In this document: positions 41,433 to 50,706 of the stretch, piece after piece
How positions within the stretch are numbered: position 1 is the first letter of the stretch
Layout: each line of letters starts with the position of its first letter
From: an uncultured Lachnospiraceae bacterium
GTDB lineage: Bacteria; Bacillota; Clostridia; Lachnospirales; Lachnospiraceae
DNA length: 64,000 bases
Assembly (NCBI GenBank): GCA_910585075.1
Contig: CAJUED010000013.1
Coordinates: forward strand, 1 to 64,000
Direction of reading: 5' to 3'
Notes under the pieces: model-generated
What the model was told of the DNA's origin: nothing
The model's input: the letters and a program-made list of their open reading frames with translations, nothing else
Databases searched by the model: none
Position numbers and translations under genes: made by a program

Positions 41433-42050
41433 TCAGCGCCTCCTCTCCCGCATAAAAACCCCAAACACCAAAAGCACCGCCGCTCCCATAAACCAATAAC
41501 TCCAGTTTCCATACTCTCCCTGCATCATTTGAAACAGTGCAAACTTCCCCAGATACTTCCCGCCTCCTATATTAAATGCAAAATAAATCACTGCGGCCAT
41601 ATACCCAATCACCGCCTGATTGGTCAGAGCGGATACAAAAAATCCAATACTTCCCAAAAAGAGAATTTCACAGTATGCCCCTCGAAACAAGATACCTGGG
41701 TCAAAATTCCCTCCCCCTCTTTTCATCAGCTCCACAAACAGCAGAATATAGAGAATGCACAGGAAAAGCGCCAGGACAATACGGGGCAGATATACCTGCC
41801 ACATGGGGGTCTGCTTACTCCTTTCCAGCTCCCATATTTCCCTATCCTGTTCCGGCATAAAAAGCGGCGTAAACAAAAGAATTCCCCCAAAGGTCCCATA
41901 CATTTCCATAACTCGGGCTGCCTGCATACCATCAAGCCCCTTAAAGCTTACAAATCCCCCGGAAAACACCACAAGCAAAAGGAGCATTACCATATGAGGC
42001 CAGTACTGTCTTCTCACAAAGCTAATGGTCAGTTTCCCGTACTTTTCCAT
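41433..42050 (-). CDS. ABC transporter membrane subunit (second permease)
   Basis: A 205-residue protein with about six hydrophobic segments: WPHMVMLLLLVVFSGGFV, then MYGTFGGILLFTPLF, then VLALFLCILYILLFVELM and further ones. It has no known signature, but it follows the other permease and the ATPase. The start at 42050 follows AAAGGGGG and overlaps the first permease gene by 29 bases. Probable role: one half of an ABC-2-type exporter. Confidence 0.72.
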   Translation of the reverse strand: MEKYGKLTISFVRRQYWPHMVMLLLLVVFSGGFVSFKGLDGMQAARVMEMYGTFGGILLFTPLFMPEQDREIWELERSKQTPMWQVYLPRIVLALFLCILYILLFVELMKRGGGNFDPGILFRGAYCEILFLGSIGFFVSALTNQAVIGYMAAVIYFAFNIGGGKYLGKFALFQMMQGEYGNWSYWFMGAAVLLVFGVFMRERRR

Positions 42051-43173
42051 ACAGTTTTTCCCCCTTTCCCCGCTTCCTTTCATAAATCAGCACAGTAAGC
42101 AACACACACAGGACGCCAAAGGCCGCGTAATACCCTCTGTTTATAAATAATTCCTTCTCCATGGATGAAAAAAGCGCGCTCTCTCCCATGGTATTCCACC
42201 TTGCCACCAGCTTTAAGCCAAAGTCCCCTACCAGGGTACTTGCGCCAAATAAGCCTCCGATTCCCCAGACTGTCTGTACAAACACCGCAAGAATACTGTC
42301 GGTAAACTCCGTAATCAGAAAAGCCAGGGCAAGTACAGCCATAATTTCCGGTAAAAGCCACACCGAAGGCACCGTCAGGAAAGCCCAAAAATCCCCTCTG
42401 ACTCCCACTTCTTTGGCCATCTCATAAAGGGGCATCTGAAGATAAAATGCCATGGTAAATACCGGCAGACAAAGAAGCGTCAGATTGGCCAGATAGCGGC
42501 TTAAAACAACTTTCACTCCCAAAGCCGATTTGGAAAAAATAACCTGCTGTGCCTTGGCCCGTTTGTCATAAAGCCCCCTTGATACGCCTATAAAAATCGG
42601 TAAAATTGAAAGCACAATCCCGGCATAGTCGCAAAAAAGACGCATGCCTGCTTTTGTCAACCGGTCACTTATGCATAACTGGTCATATTCCGTCTTTGCC
42701 TGTTCGTAAGTCATGGGAACGTAGATTCTGTTTTCATAGCTTTTCTTTTCATAGGAAGAACCTTTTCCTACAAGACGGCAGATCTCCTCCATTGCTCCCT
42801 GAAATTCTTCATAGGTAAGCGTCTCAAAGCTTTTTCCGGTGCATTGTTTTAAAATTTCCTTCGCCCGCTCCATTTCCTTTTCCGTCAGATTTACCCCTTT
42901 ATAAAATCCCAACGGATAGGTTGCAAAAGAGTTGTGAGAGACTTCCTCCATCAGATTCGCCAGGGTTCCCTCCATAATCAGCGCTTTATCATGGGTGATG
43001 GTCTCACCATAATAAGACTGTCCCGGCATCGGTTCCTGCAATTCCTGCATTTCCCGCCATCCATCATTGCTTAGCTGACTGTTTACAAACAACACAAAAA
43101 CCACAACATAAATAAGATACACAGGACTTTTTAAAGTCTGCTTACACTCTTTCAAAAATAATGCTCCAAACAT
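42022..43173 (-). CDS. ABC transporter permease (ABC-2 type)
   Basis: A 383-residue protein: an N-terminal membrane segment (VYLIYVVVFVLFVNSQ), a ~140-residue outside loop, then five membrane segments. This is the usual layout of ABC-2 export permeases. The start at 43173 (MFGALFLKECKQTLKSP) is preferred over a frame from 43251 because the upstream sequence is non-coding in character and GGGA precedes the ATG. It lies 84 bases after the ATPase gene. The substrate is unknown; peptides or drugs are typical. Confidence 0.8.
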   Translation of the reverse strand: MFGALFLKECKQTLKSPVYLIYVVVFVLFVNSQLSNDGWREMQELQEPMPGQSYYGETITHDKALIMEGTLANLMEEVSHNSFATYPLGFYKGVNLTEKEMERAKEILKQCTGKSFETLTYEEFQGAMEEICRLVGKGSSYEKKSYENRIYVPMTYEQAKTEYDQLCISDRLTKAGMRLFCDYAGIVLSILPIFIGVSRGLYDKRAKAQQVIFSKSALGVKVVLSRYLANLTLLCLPVFTMAFYLQMPLYEMAKEVGVRGDFWAFLTVPSVWLLPEIMAVLALAFLITEFTDSILAVFVQTVWGIGGLFGASTLVGDFGLKLVARWNTMGESALFSSMEKELFINRGYYAAFGVLCVLLTVLIYERKRGKGEKLYGKVRETDH

Positions 43174-43257
43174 AGCGCTTTTCCCTTTCTTTTTTATTCC
43201 ATATGCCGTATCCCGGAACGCGGCAGCTTTGCTCTTTGCTCCAATGAACACACGTTA

Positions 43258-44151
43258 TCATTCCCGGTAAACAGACAAAGCCTCGGATTCCCGGTGCATC
43301 AGGTACATATATGCGTCCTCCACATCCGCCTGCACCCATCTCGCCTGGGGAAAAGGTTTTTCATCCGCTATTATTTTTACCCCCGCGCTGGTTCCGGTGG
43401 TAAGGATGCCGGTTACCATATATTTTTCTTTTACCCGCTCCAGCTCCGTCACAGGAATTTCCACATGATATACTTTCCCTTCCACATAGGAAAGCAGCTC
43501 CGCCACCTTCCCCTGAAAGACGATCTTTCCCTGATTTAATACGGCAATGTTTTCACAGGTGGCCTCAATATCCCCTACAATATGCGTGGACAGTAAAACA
43601 ATCCTCTCTTTTGCAATCTCGCACAGAAGATTACGGAAACGGATTCGCTCCTCAGGGTCTAAACCTGCGGTGGGTTCATCCACAATAATGATTTCAGGGT
43701 CATGTATGATAGCCTGGGCTATTCCAAGGCGCCGCTTCATTCCTCCCGACATGGCTCTTACTTTTGTCCTCTTTTTTTCTGCCAGATTGACCCTTTCAAG
43801 GGTTTTCATAACCTTTACTTTCCGCTCGGCCTTACTCATTCCCGAGAGCACTGCCAGATAGTCCAGGGCTTCATAAGCGCTCATATTTCCATACATGGAA
43901 AACTCCTGGGGCAGATACCCCGTCATGCTTCTTATCTGCCTGTTGTTTTCTATAGGGACGCCGCAGACGGTGATTTCGCCCTTTGTCTTTTTAAGCAAAG
44001 TGGCCAGCACTCTCATCAATGTGGTTTTTCCTGCGCCATTTGGCCCAAGAAGTCCGAACATTCCCTGTGGAATGGTCAGACTCACATTGGATAATGCCTG
44101 CTTTTTCCCATAATTTTTTGTCAGATTCCGAATTTCAATTGCCGCCTCCAT
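43258..44151 (-). CDS. ABC transporter ATP-binding protein
   Basis: A 297-residue export-type ATPase. Walker A is GPNGAGKTTLMR, the Q-loop is LPQEFSMYG, the signature is MSGGMKRRLGIAQAI, Walker B is IIIVDEPTAGLDPEER and the switch His is in LLSTHIVGD. The C-terminal ~80 residues form the extra domain often seen in CcmA/BcrA-like exporters. It is the first gene of the exporter set. No two-component pair of the bacitracin type is adjacent, though a hybrid kinase gene lies upstream on the same strand behind a terminator. Confidence 0.92.
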   Translation of the reverse strand: MEAAIEIRNLTKNYGKKQALSNVSLTIPQGMFGLLGPNGAGKTTLMRVLATLLKKTKGEITVCGVPIENNRQIRSMTGYLPQEFSMYGNMSAYEALDYLAVLSGMSKAERKVKVMKTLERVNLAEKKRTKVRAMSGGMKRRLGIAQAIIHDPEIIIVDEPTAGLDPEERIRFRNLLCEIAKERIVLLSTHIVGDIEATCENIAVLNQGKIVFQGKVAELLSYVEGKVYHVEIPVTELERVKEKYMVTGILTTGTSAGVKIIADEKPFPQARWVQADVEDAYMYLMHRESEALSVYRE

Positions 44152-44337
44152 TGATATCCACTTCTCCCTTCTTAATACTTACTGATAACAAATAATCGTA
44201 AAGCCAAATATTACGGAAAGCCCGCACCATATCAGGTTCACACTCATCCTGTTAAAAATAAGTGTAAAAGGAAAAACTTTATAAATTCGTCACTTAAATT
44301 TTAAGAAATTCTAACGATTTTCGAAAAATTTATAGAT

Positions 44338-44372
44338 AAAAAAGCACCGGTTTGTTGCACCGATGCTTTCAT
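44338..44372 (-). terminator. Terminator of the hybrid histidine kinase gene
   Basis: On the minus strand AAAGCATCGGTG pairs with the CACCGATGCTTT-like arm (CCGGTGCTTTTTT), ending in six T. It lies 12 bases after the stop at 44384. Confidence 0.75.
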
Positions 44373-44383
44373 CCTGTTTTCGT

Positions 44384-47347
44384 CTATTCTGTTTTCCCTG
44401 TCTGTTTTGCTTTGCCGCTCAGCACCTGTCCAAGGGTGACGTTCAGTTTATCCCGTTGAACCGGTTTGGCAATATGCGCGTCCATACCGGATTCAATTGC
44501 GTCCCTTACATCATCCACAAAAGCGTTGGCAGTCATGGCAATGATGGGAACCGTCTTTGCAGAAGGATGACGGCTGCTTCGGATAGCCCTTGTTGCGGCA
44601 TAACCATCCATCACAGGCATTTGCACATCCATCAGAATCATATCGTATTCTCCGGGAGCGGAGGCCTCAAATTTATTTACGGCTTCCTGTCCATTGTCCG
44701 CAATATCACAGGTGGCACCCAAGGTACTGAGAATCTTAACCAGAATCATTCGATTGGCCACAATATCATCCACCACCAGAATGTGTTTATCCTGAACGGA
44801 ATTGGGCTGGAGCACATCCGCCGCCTTATGTCCGCCCATAACTCTCCTGATTGCCTCTTTGAAGGTACTCATAAAGAAAGGCTTTGGCATAAAATGATTT
44901 ACGCCAATCTCCATGGCTTCCTGCTCAATCTCGCTCCAGTCATAGGCCGTCAGAAGTAGAATCGGTATCTTATCCGAATAATTTTTGCGAATCAGGCGGG
45001 CAGTCTCAAGACCGTTTAATCCCGGCATCTTCCAATCCAGTAAAATCAAATCATAAGGATGCCCCGCTTCCCGATTGGAGCGCATCATTTCAATAGCTGT
45101 CTCTCCATCTGTGGCATATTCTATTTCCACACCGGTTCTTGTCATTGTTTTTACTATATTGCGGCAGACCTCCTCGTCGTCATCCGTCACGATCATTCTG
45201 GTTATATTGTAATCGTTCCAGAACTTGGGATCATCCTCCCTCTCCTGAATGCGCAGTTCCAGTTCCACTACAAAGGTACTTCCCCCATTCAGTTCACTTT
45301 CCACACTGATGGTGCCGCTCATTAAATCCACAAGACTTTTTGTGATGGCCATTCCAAGACCGGTTCCCTGTATCTGATGGGTAACTTTTGTCTCCTCCCT
45401 GGTAAAGGGGTCAAAAATTACCTTTAAGTAATCTTCGCTCATCCCAAGGCCATTGTCACTGACGGTAAAACGGATACGGCTGTAATTGTCCACAACCTGG
45501 GGTAACTCCTCCACCCGCATCTGGATGGTGCCCCCTTCCGGAGTATATTTTACCGCATTGGACAGAAGGTTAATCAAAATTTGATTGATTCGCAGCTTAT
45601 CCCCAAGCAAATGCTCATAATTCAAGTGAGCGGCAAAAATGTTGAAGGTCTGATTCTTGGCCTTGGTCTGTGGACGAATGATGGTATTGATCTCCTCGAT
45701 CACTTCGGCCAGGTTCATTTCCGAGATACTCAAACTAGCGCTGCCGCTCTCAATTTTATTCATATCAAGCACATCATTGATAAGCCCCAGCAGGTGCTGG
45801 CTTGCAGCGTCTATACGTTGAGCGTACTCTCTTACCATTTCAGGATTGTCCGCCTCATCCCGCATCAGGGTCAGAAAACCGATAATGGCATTCATCGGGG
45901 TACGGATGTCATGACTGACATTGCTTAAAAATGCGCTTTTTGCATTGTTGGCCGCCTGTGCCATCTTTAGTGCCTCCGACAGGGAATTCTGAGCCTTCCG
46001 CTCTTTGGTTCTGTCGGAAATATAAATCACCCTCTTGGTTTTTCCCTGAATGCTGGCACAGTAAACACTTTCCAAAAAGAATTTGTGCTCGCCGGTCTCG
46101 GGGTTTACCCTCTCGATATTCCGTTCCTTTGCCTGCCCGGGAACAAGGGCAAGAATCTCATCATAATAAGCTTTGGTGTCCGTGGCATTTATGGATAAAT
46201 CGTAGGCCTCAATGGCGCCCACCGCATTTTCCGGATCAAGGCCAAGCACACGTTTTGCATTAGGACTGATATACTCTAAAGCGTTTGTGTCATGATTCAA
46301 CATCATGTATACATCATCCGTGTTGCCTGAGAGATAATTGACAAAAACCTCAAACAGCTGGGCCTGATATTCAATCAGTTTCTCCTTATCCGCAATGTCC
46401 TTGTGCGTCCGCCAGATAAGCAGTACAAATATCGTACAGATGGCAAGGACAAGGGTGAGCAGTCCTAACGCCATCTGGGAATCCATCAGCATCTGCTCCG
46501 TCTCCGCCGAGATTGCATCTAACGGAACAATGGATACCAAAGACCAGTCTTCCACGTTCTTGATGGGCACATAAGTATAGACATATGCTCCCATATCGCC
46601 GTTAAAAATCATACTGCCCGTCTCGTTATCGCGAAGTGCCTCCATGAAGTTGTCGATATCCGCCTGCTGACCATAGACTTCATTGACAATGTCAATAATA
46701 TTTTCGTATAATTGGTCGCCTATCATATCAATGGAGCGCAATAAAATATCTCCATCCTGATTCACCACATAAGCCAGGCCCTGTTCATTATAAAAAGAAA
46801 GGGAAAAGGTTTCCGAAACTTTGGTGCGGTCGTAGCTTTTTTGAATAAGGCCTCTGTCACCATTGTTAAAAGTAAAGGTCTCATAATAGCCAAATTTAGG
46901 ATTGCCCGAAAAAAGCCCGATATAGGTATCACGGACGCCGCTGCCGTTTAAGCTTCTATAATAATTAAGATTTTCTTCATCCACCTGCCGGATCTTATCA
47001 GATGCGTTGCTGCAGAACCACCCCTCGTCAAGGCAGATGACCGAGTAAATCGCATCCACTTCTTCGAACATGGTCAACTGTCTTTGAATTTCTTCCGGGT
47101 TGTTGTGGTCGCTGCCGGAGAAATATTTGGCAAAACTGTGCAGCCGCTCCCTGTCCCCTGAAATAAAGCTGTCCAGGGCCTGTTGCTGTTGCAGAGTTAC
47201 GGTCATAACATTCTGAATTGCATGATTCTGCAGATTATCACGCAGCTGTTCCACATAGTGAACGCCGCCGACCATGATGATTCCCATACAGACAATAATC
47301 AGGATAATCAACACGAGCCGTTGGTGCCTTCGTACTTTCTTGATCAT
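44384..47347 (-). CDS. Hybrid sensor histidine kinase with two receiver domains
   Basis: A 987-residue membrane sensor. A membrane segment (~12-32), a large double-Cache-like outside domain (~35-285) and a second membrane segment (~290-312) are followed by a PAS-like domain (~335-440). Next come HisKA with FLSNVSHDIRTPMNAIIGF (His ~479), HATPase (NLLSNAVKYTPEGG; DNGLGMS; GTGLGMAI) and two receivers (LILLDWKMPGLNG ~769; MILMDVQMPVMDG ~905). No output regulator is adjacent, so phosphate probably passes to a partner elsewhere. Start ATG 47347 follows GGAGG; an earlier ATG at 47371 overlaps that site. Confidence 0.9.
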   Translation of the reverse strand: MIKKVRRHQRLVLIILIIVCMGIIMVGGVHYVEQLRDNLQNHAIQNVMTVTLQQQQALDSFISGDRERLHSFAKYFSGSDHNNPEEIQRQLTMFEEVDAIYSVICLDEGWFCSNASDKIRQVDEENLNYYRSLNGSGVRDTYIGLFSGNPKFGYYETFTFNNGDRGLIQKSYDRTKVSETFSLSFYNEQGLAYVVNQDGDILLRSIDMIGDQLYENIIDIVNEVYGQQADIDNFMEALRDNETGSMIFNGDMGAYVYTYVPIKNVEDWSLVSIVPLDAISAETEQMLMDSQMALGLLTLVLAICTIFVLLIWRTHKDIADKEKLIEYQAQLFEVFVNYLSGNTDDVYMMLNHDTNALEYISPNAKRVLGLDPENAVGAIEAYDLSINATDTKAYYDEILALVPGQAKERNIERVNPETGEHKFFLESVYCASIQGKTKRVIYISDRTKERKAQNSLSEALKMAQAANNAKSAFLSNVSHDIRTPMNAIIGFLTLMRDEADNPEMVREYAQRIDAASQHLLGLINDVLDMNKIESGSASLSISEMNLAEVIEEINTIIRPQTKAKNQTFNIFAAHLNYEHLLGDKLRINQILINLLSNAVKYTPEGGTIQMRVEELPQVVDNYSRIRFTVSDNGLGMSEDYLKVIFDPFTREETKVTHQIQGTGLGMAITKSLVDLMSGTISVESELNGGSTFVVELELRIQEREDDPKFWNDYNITRMIVTDDDEEVCRNIVKTMTRTGVEIEYATDGETAIEMMRSNREAGHPYDLILLDWKMPGLNGLETARLIRKNYSDKIPILLLTAYDWSEIEQEAMEIGVNHFMPKPFFMSTFKEAIRRVMGGHKAADVLQPNSVQDKHILVVDDIVANRMILVKILSTLGATCDIADNGQEAVNKFEASAPGEYDMILMDVQMPVMDGYAATRAIRSSRHPSAKTVPIIAMTANAFVDDVRDAIESGMDAHIAKPVQRDKLNVTLGQVLSGKAKQTGKTE

Positions 47348-47682
47348 TTCCAATTGCCTCCACAATCTCATATTACGGGCGAAATTATAAGGTGGGTCCG
47401 TATCACCTGACCACCGACGGCTTTAAAATATCTTCCGCCTCGGTAAAACGGGGGTGTTACCCTATTGGCAAAATCCTTTATAACAGCAGTTGGAAAATGA
47501 TTTATTCGAGTATGTATACAATGCAAATTGAATGTATGGCTTTGCTGAATGGACATGCGTAAGAGTTTGCTTCTCCTTACTAATAACTATACCAAACTAA
47601 CTGAAAAAAACAAGAGATTTTGAAGAAATATCCGTATTTTTCGATATTTTTCTTACTTCTTACATTTGTATTCATATATGTA
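47348..47682. other. Divergent non-coding region between the kinase gene and the pantothenate operon
   Basis: No gene is supported here. The part nearest the kinase gene (47391-47461) can fold on the minus strand into GGTGG/CCACC (47391-47395 with 47411-47415). A further helix is GGTAA/TTACC (47442-47446 with 47457-47461), or alternatively CCGACGGC/GCCTCGG, which would compete with it. The rest is A/T-rich and without clear signals. Confidence 0.4.
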
Positions 47683-47711
47683 TTGTCAGCAAAAAACTTG
47701 TGTGGTATGAT
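47683..47711 (+). promoter_or_regulatory. Sigma-A promoter for the pantothenate-CoA operon
   Basis: -35 TTGTCA (47683-47688), a 17-base spacer and -10 TATGAT (47706-47711), 50 bases before the ATG at 47762. Confidence 0.7.
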
Positions 47712-47761
47712 TACACCGTATTGTATCTCAGAAAGAGAATAATAACAGGAGGAAATGAACC

Positions 47762-48613
47762 ATGAAAAATGAAAAGACTTATGAACTTGTGCTTCTGGCA
47801 CTGTTCACTGCCATTATTGTCATAATGGCATTCACACCGCTGGGGTATATCCCTTTAGTTGTAATCAATGCAACTGTCATCCATATCCCGGTCATCCTTG
47901 GAGCGCTATTTTTAGGACCGAAAAAAGGTGCATTCTTAGGATTCGTATTTGGTTTCACCAGCTTTATCAACAACACATTTAAGGCGGTTACCGCATCGGC
48001 TTTTGTATTTTCACCGATTTTGGCGGCAAACGTCATCGGCGTATCCGGTATCTTTAAAAGCCTTTACATCTGCTTTGTGCCCCGGATACTGGTGGGAGTT
48101 GTTCCCTATTTTGTGTATATTCTGATTCAGAGACTGCTAAAAAGTGAACGGAAAATATGGCGTGTTGTGATTAACGCAGTGGTATCCCTTATTCTTTTTG
48201 TATCCCTCAGAGCATTTGTATGCAATCTCATAAAAACAGACGCCGGCAGCATTGCAGGCACAGTACTTGGTATTGTGGGCGGCATCGCTTTGTTTGCGGT
48301 TCTGACCGTCACCAGCGGAAAGCAGACTACCACAGGCACTGCTCTCGCTTATGCTGGAATTGCAGGGGCTTTTACCAACACACTGCTTGTTATGAGCGGT
48401 ATTTTCGTTCTGTATAAGGATGCCTATGCACAGGCCCTTGGCATTGCAGGCGATACCGTTATTGATGTGATCATGGGTATTATCAGCTTCAACGGCATTG
48501 TGGAAGCCACTGTTGCCGCAATCTTAATTGCAGGTGTGGGCATGGCCCTTTTACAGGTAAAGCCAATCAAAGCGGAGAAGGTTTACAAAAAAGAAATGAT
48601 GCAGAAAATATAA
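47762..48613 (+). CDS. ECF transporter S component, probably for pantothenate
   Basis: A 283-residue membrane protein of the ECF substrate-binding family. The first part (VLLALFTAIIVIMAFTPLGYIP; VVINATVIHIPVILGALFLG; GAFLGFVFGFTSFI) is the typical S-component core. It needs the shared EcfAAT energising module, which is not in this window. Because coaX and coaBC follow directly, the likely cargo is pantothenate (vitamin B5); this is inference from the operon. It is longer than most S components (~180-200), with an extra membrane stretch in the middle. AGGAGG precedes the ATG. Confidence 0.82.
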   Translation: MKNEKTYELVLLALFTAIIVIMAFTPLGYIPLVVINATVIHIPVILGALFLGPKKGAFLGFVFGFTSFINNTFKAVTASAFVFSPILAANVIGVSGIFKSLYICFVPRILVGVVPYFVYILIQRLLKSERKIWRVVINAVVSLILFVSLRAFVCNLIKTDAGSIAGTVLGIVGGIALFAVLTVTSGKQTTTGTALAYAGIAGAFTNTLLVMSGIFVLYKDAYAQALGIAGDTVIDVIMGIISFNGIVEATVAAILIAGVGMALLQVKPIKAEKVYKKEMMQKI

Positions 48614-48649
48614 AAGTGTGCACGAATAACAGGAAGGCGGGAATTTAAT

Positions 48650-49426
48650 ATGATTTTAGCGATTGATATCGGAAATACCAATATTGTAATCGGATGTATT
48701 GCAGAGGAAAAAATTTACTTTGTGGAGAGAGTTGCCACAAACATATCCAAAACAGAGCTTGAATATGTGGTAGAGTTTAAAACGCTTCTGGAATTATATA
48801 AAGTAAAAATGAAAGAGATTACCGGCTGCATCATTGCTTCCGTGGTACCACCCTTAAATAATATCGTGAAAACCGCCATGGAGAAACTTTTTCACATATC
48901 TCCCCTGCTTGTGGGGCCCGGCGTAAAAACCGGCCTGAATATCCTGATGGACAATCCCGGTCAGGTAGGCTCGGATTTGATTGTAAATGCGGTGGCCGGG
49001 CTCCAGTACTACGGAGCCCCTATCATTATGATCGATATGGGAACTGCCACCACCATCAGTGTGGTGGATGATAAGAAAAATTATGTCGGCGGCATGATTC
49101 TGCCCGGAGTGAAGGTTTCGCTGGAATCTTTGGTGGCCCGTACCTCACAGCTTCCAAGAATCAGTCTGGAAGCGCCCAAAAAGGTTATCGGAACCAACAC
49201 CATCGACTGTATGAAAAGCGGCATCATTCTTGGGCAGGCTGCCTGTATAGACGGAATGATTGACAGAATATGGGAGGAACTTGGCTATCAGGCCCCGGTG
49301 GTTGCCACAGGAGGACTGGCCGGCCATATTATTCCCTGCTGTAAGAAAAAAATCATCTGCGACAACGAGCTCACATTAAAGGGACTTGATATCATTTACC
49401 GGAAAAATATGGACTTGAAGGCTTAA
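48650..49426 (+). CDS. coaX: Type III pantothenate kinase
   Basis: A 258-residue enzyme phosphorylating pantothenate, the first step to CoA. Motifs: ILAIDIGNTNIVIG (phosphate loop), DNPGQVGSDLIVNAVAG, IMIDMGTATTISVVD and GGMILPGVKVSLESL. Full family length. Type III enzymes are insensitive to CoA feedback. It lies between the transporter and coaBC in a B5-to-CoA operon. Confidence 0.95.
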   Translation: MILAIDIGNTNIVIGCIAEEKIYFVERVATNISKTELEYVVEFKTLLELYKVKMKEITGCIIASVVPPLNNIVKTAMEKLFHISPLLVGPGVKTGLNILMDNPGQVGSDLIVNAVAGLQYYGAPIIMIDMGTATTISVVDDKKNYVGGMILPGVKVSLESLVARTSQLPRISLEAPKKVIGTNTIDCMKSGIILGQAACIDGMIDRIWEELGYQAPVVATGGLAGHIIPCCKKKIICDNELTLKGLDIIYRKNMDLKA

Positions 49427-49482
49427 TTGACGCCTCCATCACTGCATACGGTAATAGCAACAGATTAAACGGAGGATTTACA

Positions 49483-50685
49483 ATGTTAAAAGGTAAGCAT
49501 ATCGTACTGGGTGTAACCGGCAGTATTGCCGCCTACAAAATTGCATCCCTTGCCAGTATGTTACGGAAACAGGGGGCTGACACCACTGTTATCATGACAA
49601 GGAATGCCACCAACTTTATTCATCCTATTACCTTTGAGGAATTAACCGGCAACAAATGCCTGGTTGATACCTTTGACCGCAACTTCCGGCACAACGTGGA
49701 ACATGTGGCCCTGGCAAAGCAGACGGATGTGTTTTTAGTGGCGCCGGCTTCCGCCAATGTGATTGCAAAGGCGGCCCACGGTATCGCGGACGATATGCTG
49801 ACCACCACCCTACTGGCATGCCAGTGTCCGAAAATCTTTGCCCCGGCCATGAACACAAGAATGTTCCACAATCCGATTTTGCAGGACAATTTAAAAATAC
49901 TTAAGCGTTATGGGATGGAAGTCATTGCCCCCGCCACCGGATACCTGGCCTGCGGCGACACCGGTGAAGGGAAAATGCCCGAGCCGGAGCTATTGTTTGA
50001 ATATATCGTCAAGGCATTGACGCCCAAGGATATGGAAGCCGTCAATCTGCTTGTCACGGCTGGCCCCACCCAGGAAAAAATTGACCCGGTGCGCTACATC
50101 AGCAATCATTCCACCGGAAAAATGGGCTATGCCATAGCAAGAGCGGCTGTCATGCGGGGCGCAAATGTAACCCTGGTCACCGGGAAAACCGCTCTCACAC
50201 CTCCCATCGGCGTTCATACCATAAACATCACATCCGCCCAAGATATGGCGGATGCGGTGAAAGAATATGCTCCGAAACAGGATATCATCATCAAGGCGGC
50301 AGCGGTGGCTGACTATCGTCCAAAACACGCCGCAGACCAAAAAGTAAAGAAAAAAGACAAAGACATGGCTATCGAGCTGGAACGGACCGAGGACATTCTC
50401 GGTTTCCTTGGAGCTCACAAACCGGCCGGGCAGTTCTTATGCGGCTTTTCCATGGAAACGGAAAATATGATTGAAAATTCCCGGGAAAAGCTGGTGCGGA
50501 AAAATCTTGATCTGATTGTGGCAAATAACCTGAAACAGGAAGGCGCCGGGTTCGGCACCGATACCAATGTCGTAACCCTGCTATCCAATAAGGATACAAT
50601 AGAACTTCCCATAATGAGCAAAGAAGATGTGGCGGACGCACTCCTAACCCATATCATCCATGCCAGGGGGGAAAAAGACACCTAA
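49483..50685 (+). CDS. coaBC: Phosphopantothenoylcysteine synthetase/decarboxylase
   Basis: A 400-residue bifunctional enzyme: it joins Cys to 4'-phosphopantothenate and decarboxylates the product. The N-terminal CoaC flavoprotein half has GVTGSIAAYKIASL, the His in FRHNVEHVALAKQ and the PAMNTRMFHNP motif. The CoaB half begins near VNLLVTAGPTQEKIDPVRYISNHSTGKMG and includes KAAAVADYRP and the KKKDK stretch. It completes the run transporter-coaX-coaBC. GGAGG precedes the ATG. It converges with spoVAF 21 bases on. Confidence 0.96.
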   Translation: MLKGKHIVLGVTGSIAAYKIASLASMLRKQGADTTVIMTRNATNFIHPITFEELTGNKCLVDTFDRNFRHNVEHVALAKQTDVFLVAPASANVIAKAAHGIADDMLTTTLLACQCPKIFAPAMNTRMFHNPILQDNLKILKRYGMEVIAPATGYLACGDTGEGKMPEPELLFEYIVKALTPKDMEAVNLLVTAGPTQEKIDPVRYISNHSTGKMGYAIARAAVMRGANVTLVTGKTALTPPIGVHTINITSAQDMADAVKEYAPKQDIIIKAAAVADYRPKHAADQKVKKKDKDMAIELERTEDILGFLGAHKPAGQFLCGFSMETENMIENSREKLVRKNLDLIVANNLKQEGAGFGTDTNVVTLLSNKDTIELPIMSKEDVADALLTHIIHARGEKDT

Positions 50686-50706
50686 GCCCCGGTTATTGCC
50701 ACCCTA

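Noticed and set aside
41184..42098. Open frame of 304 codons on the plus strand across egsA and the exporter gene
   Set aside because: It spans two minus-strand genes and their gap, and is low-complexity Pro/Ser/His-rich, so it is not a gene.
47391..47478. Cyclic-di-GMP riboswitch before the hybrid kinase gene
   Set aside because: The conserved core of known c-di-GMP classes is not present; only generic hairpins are seen.
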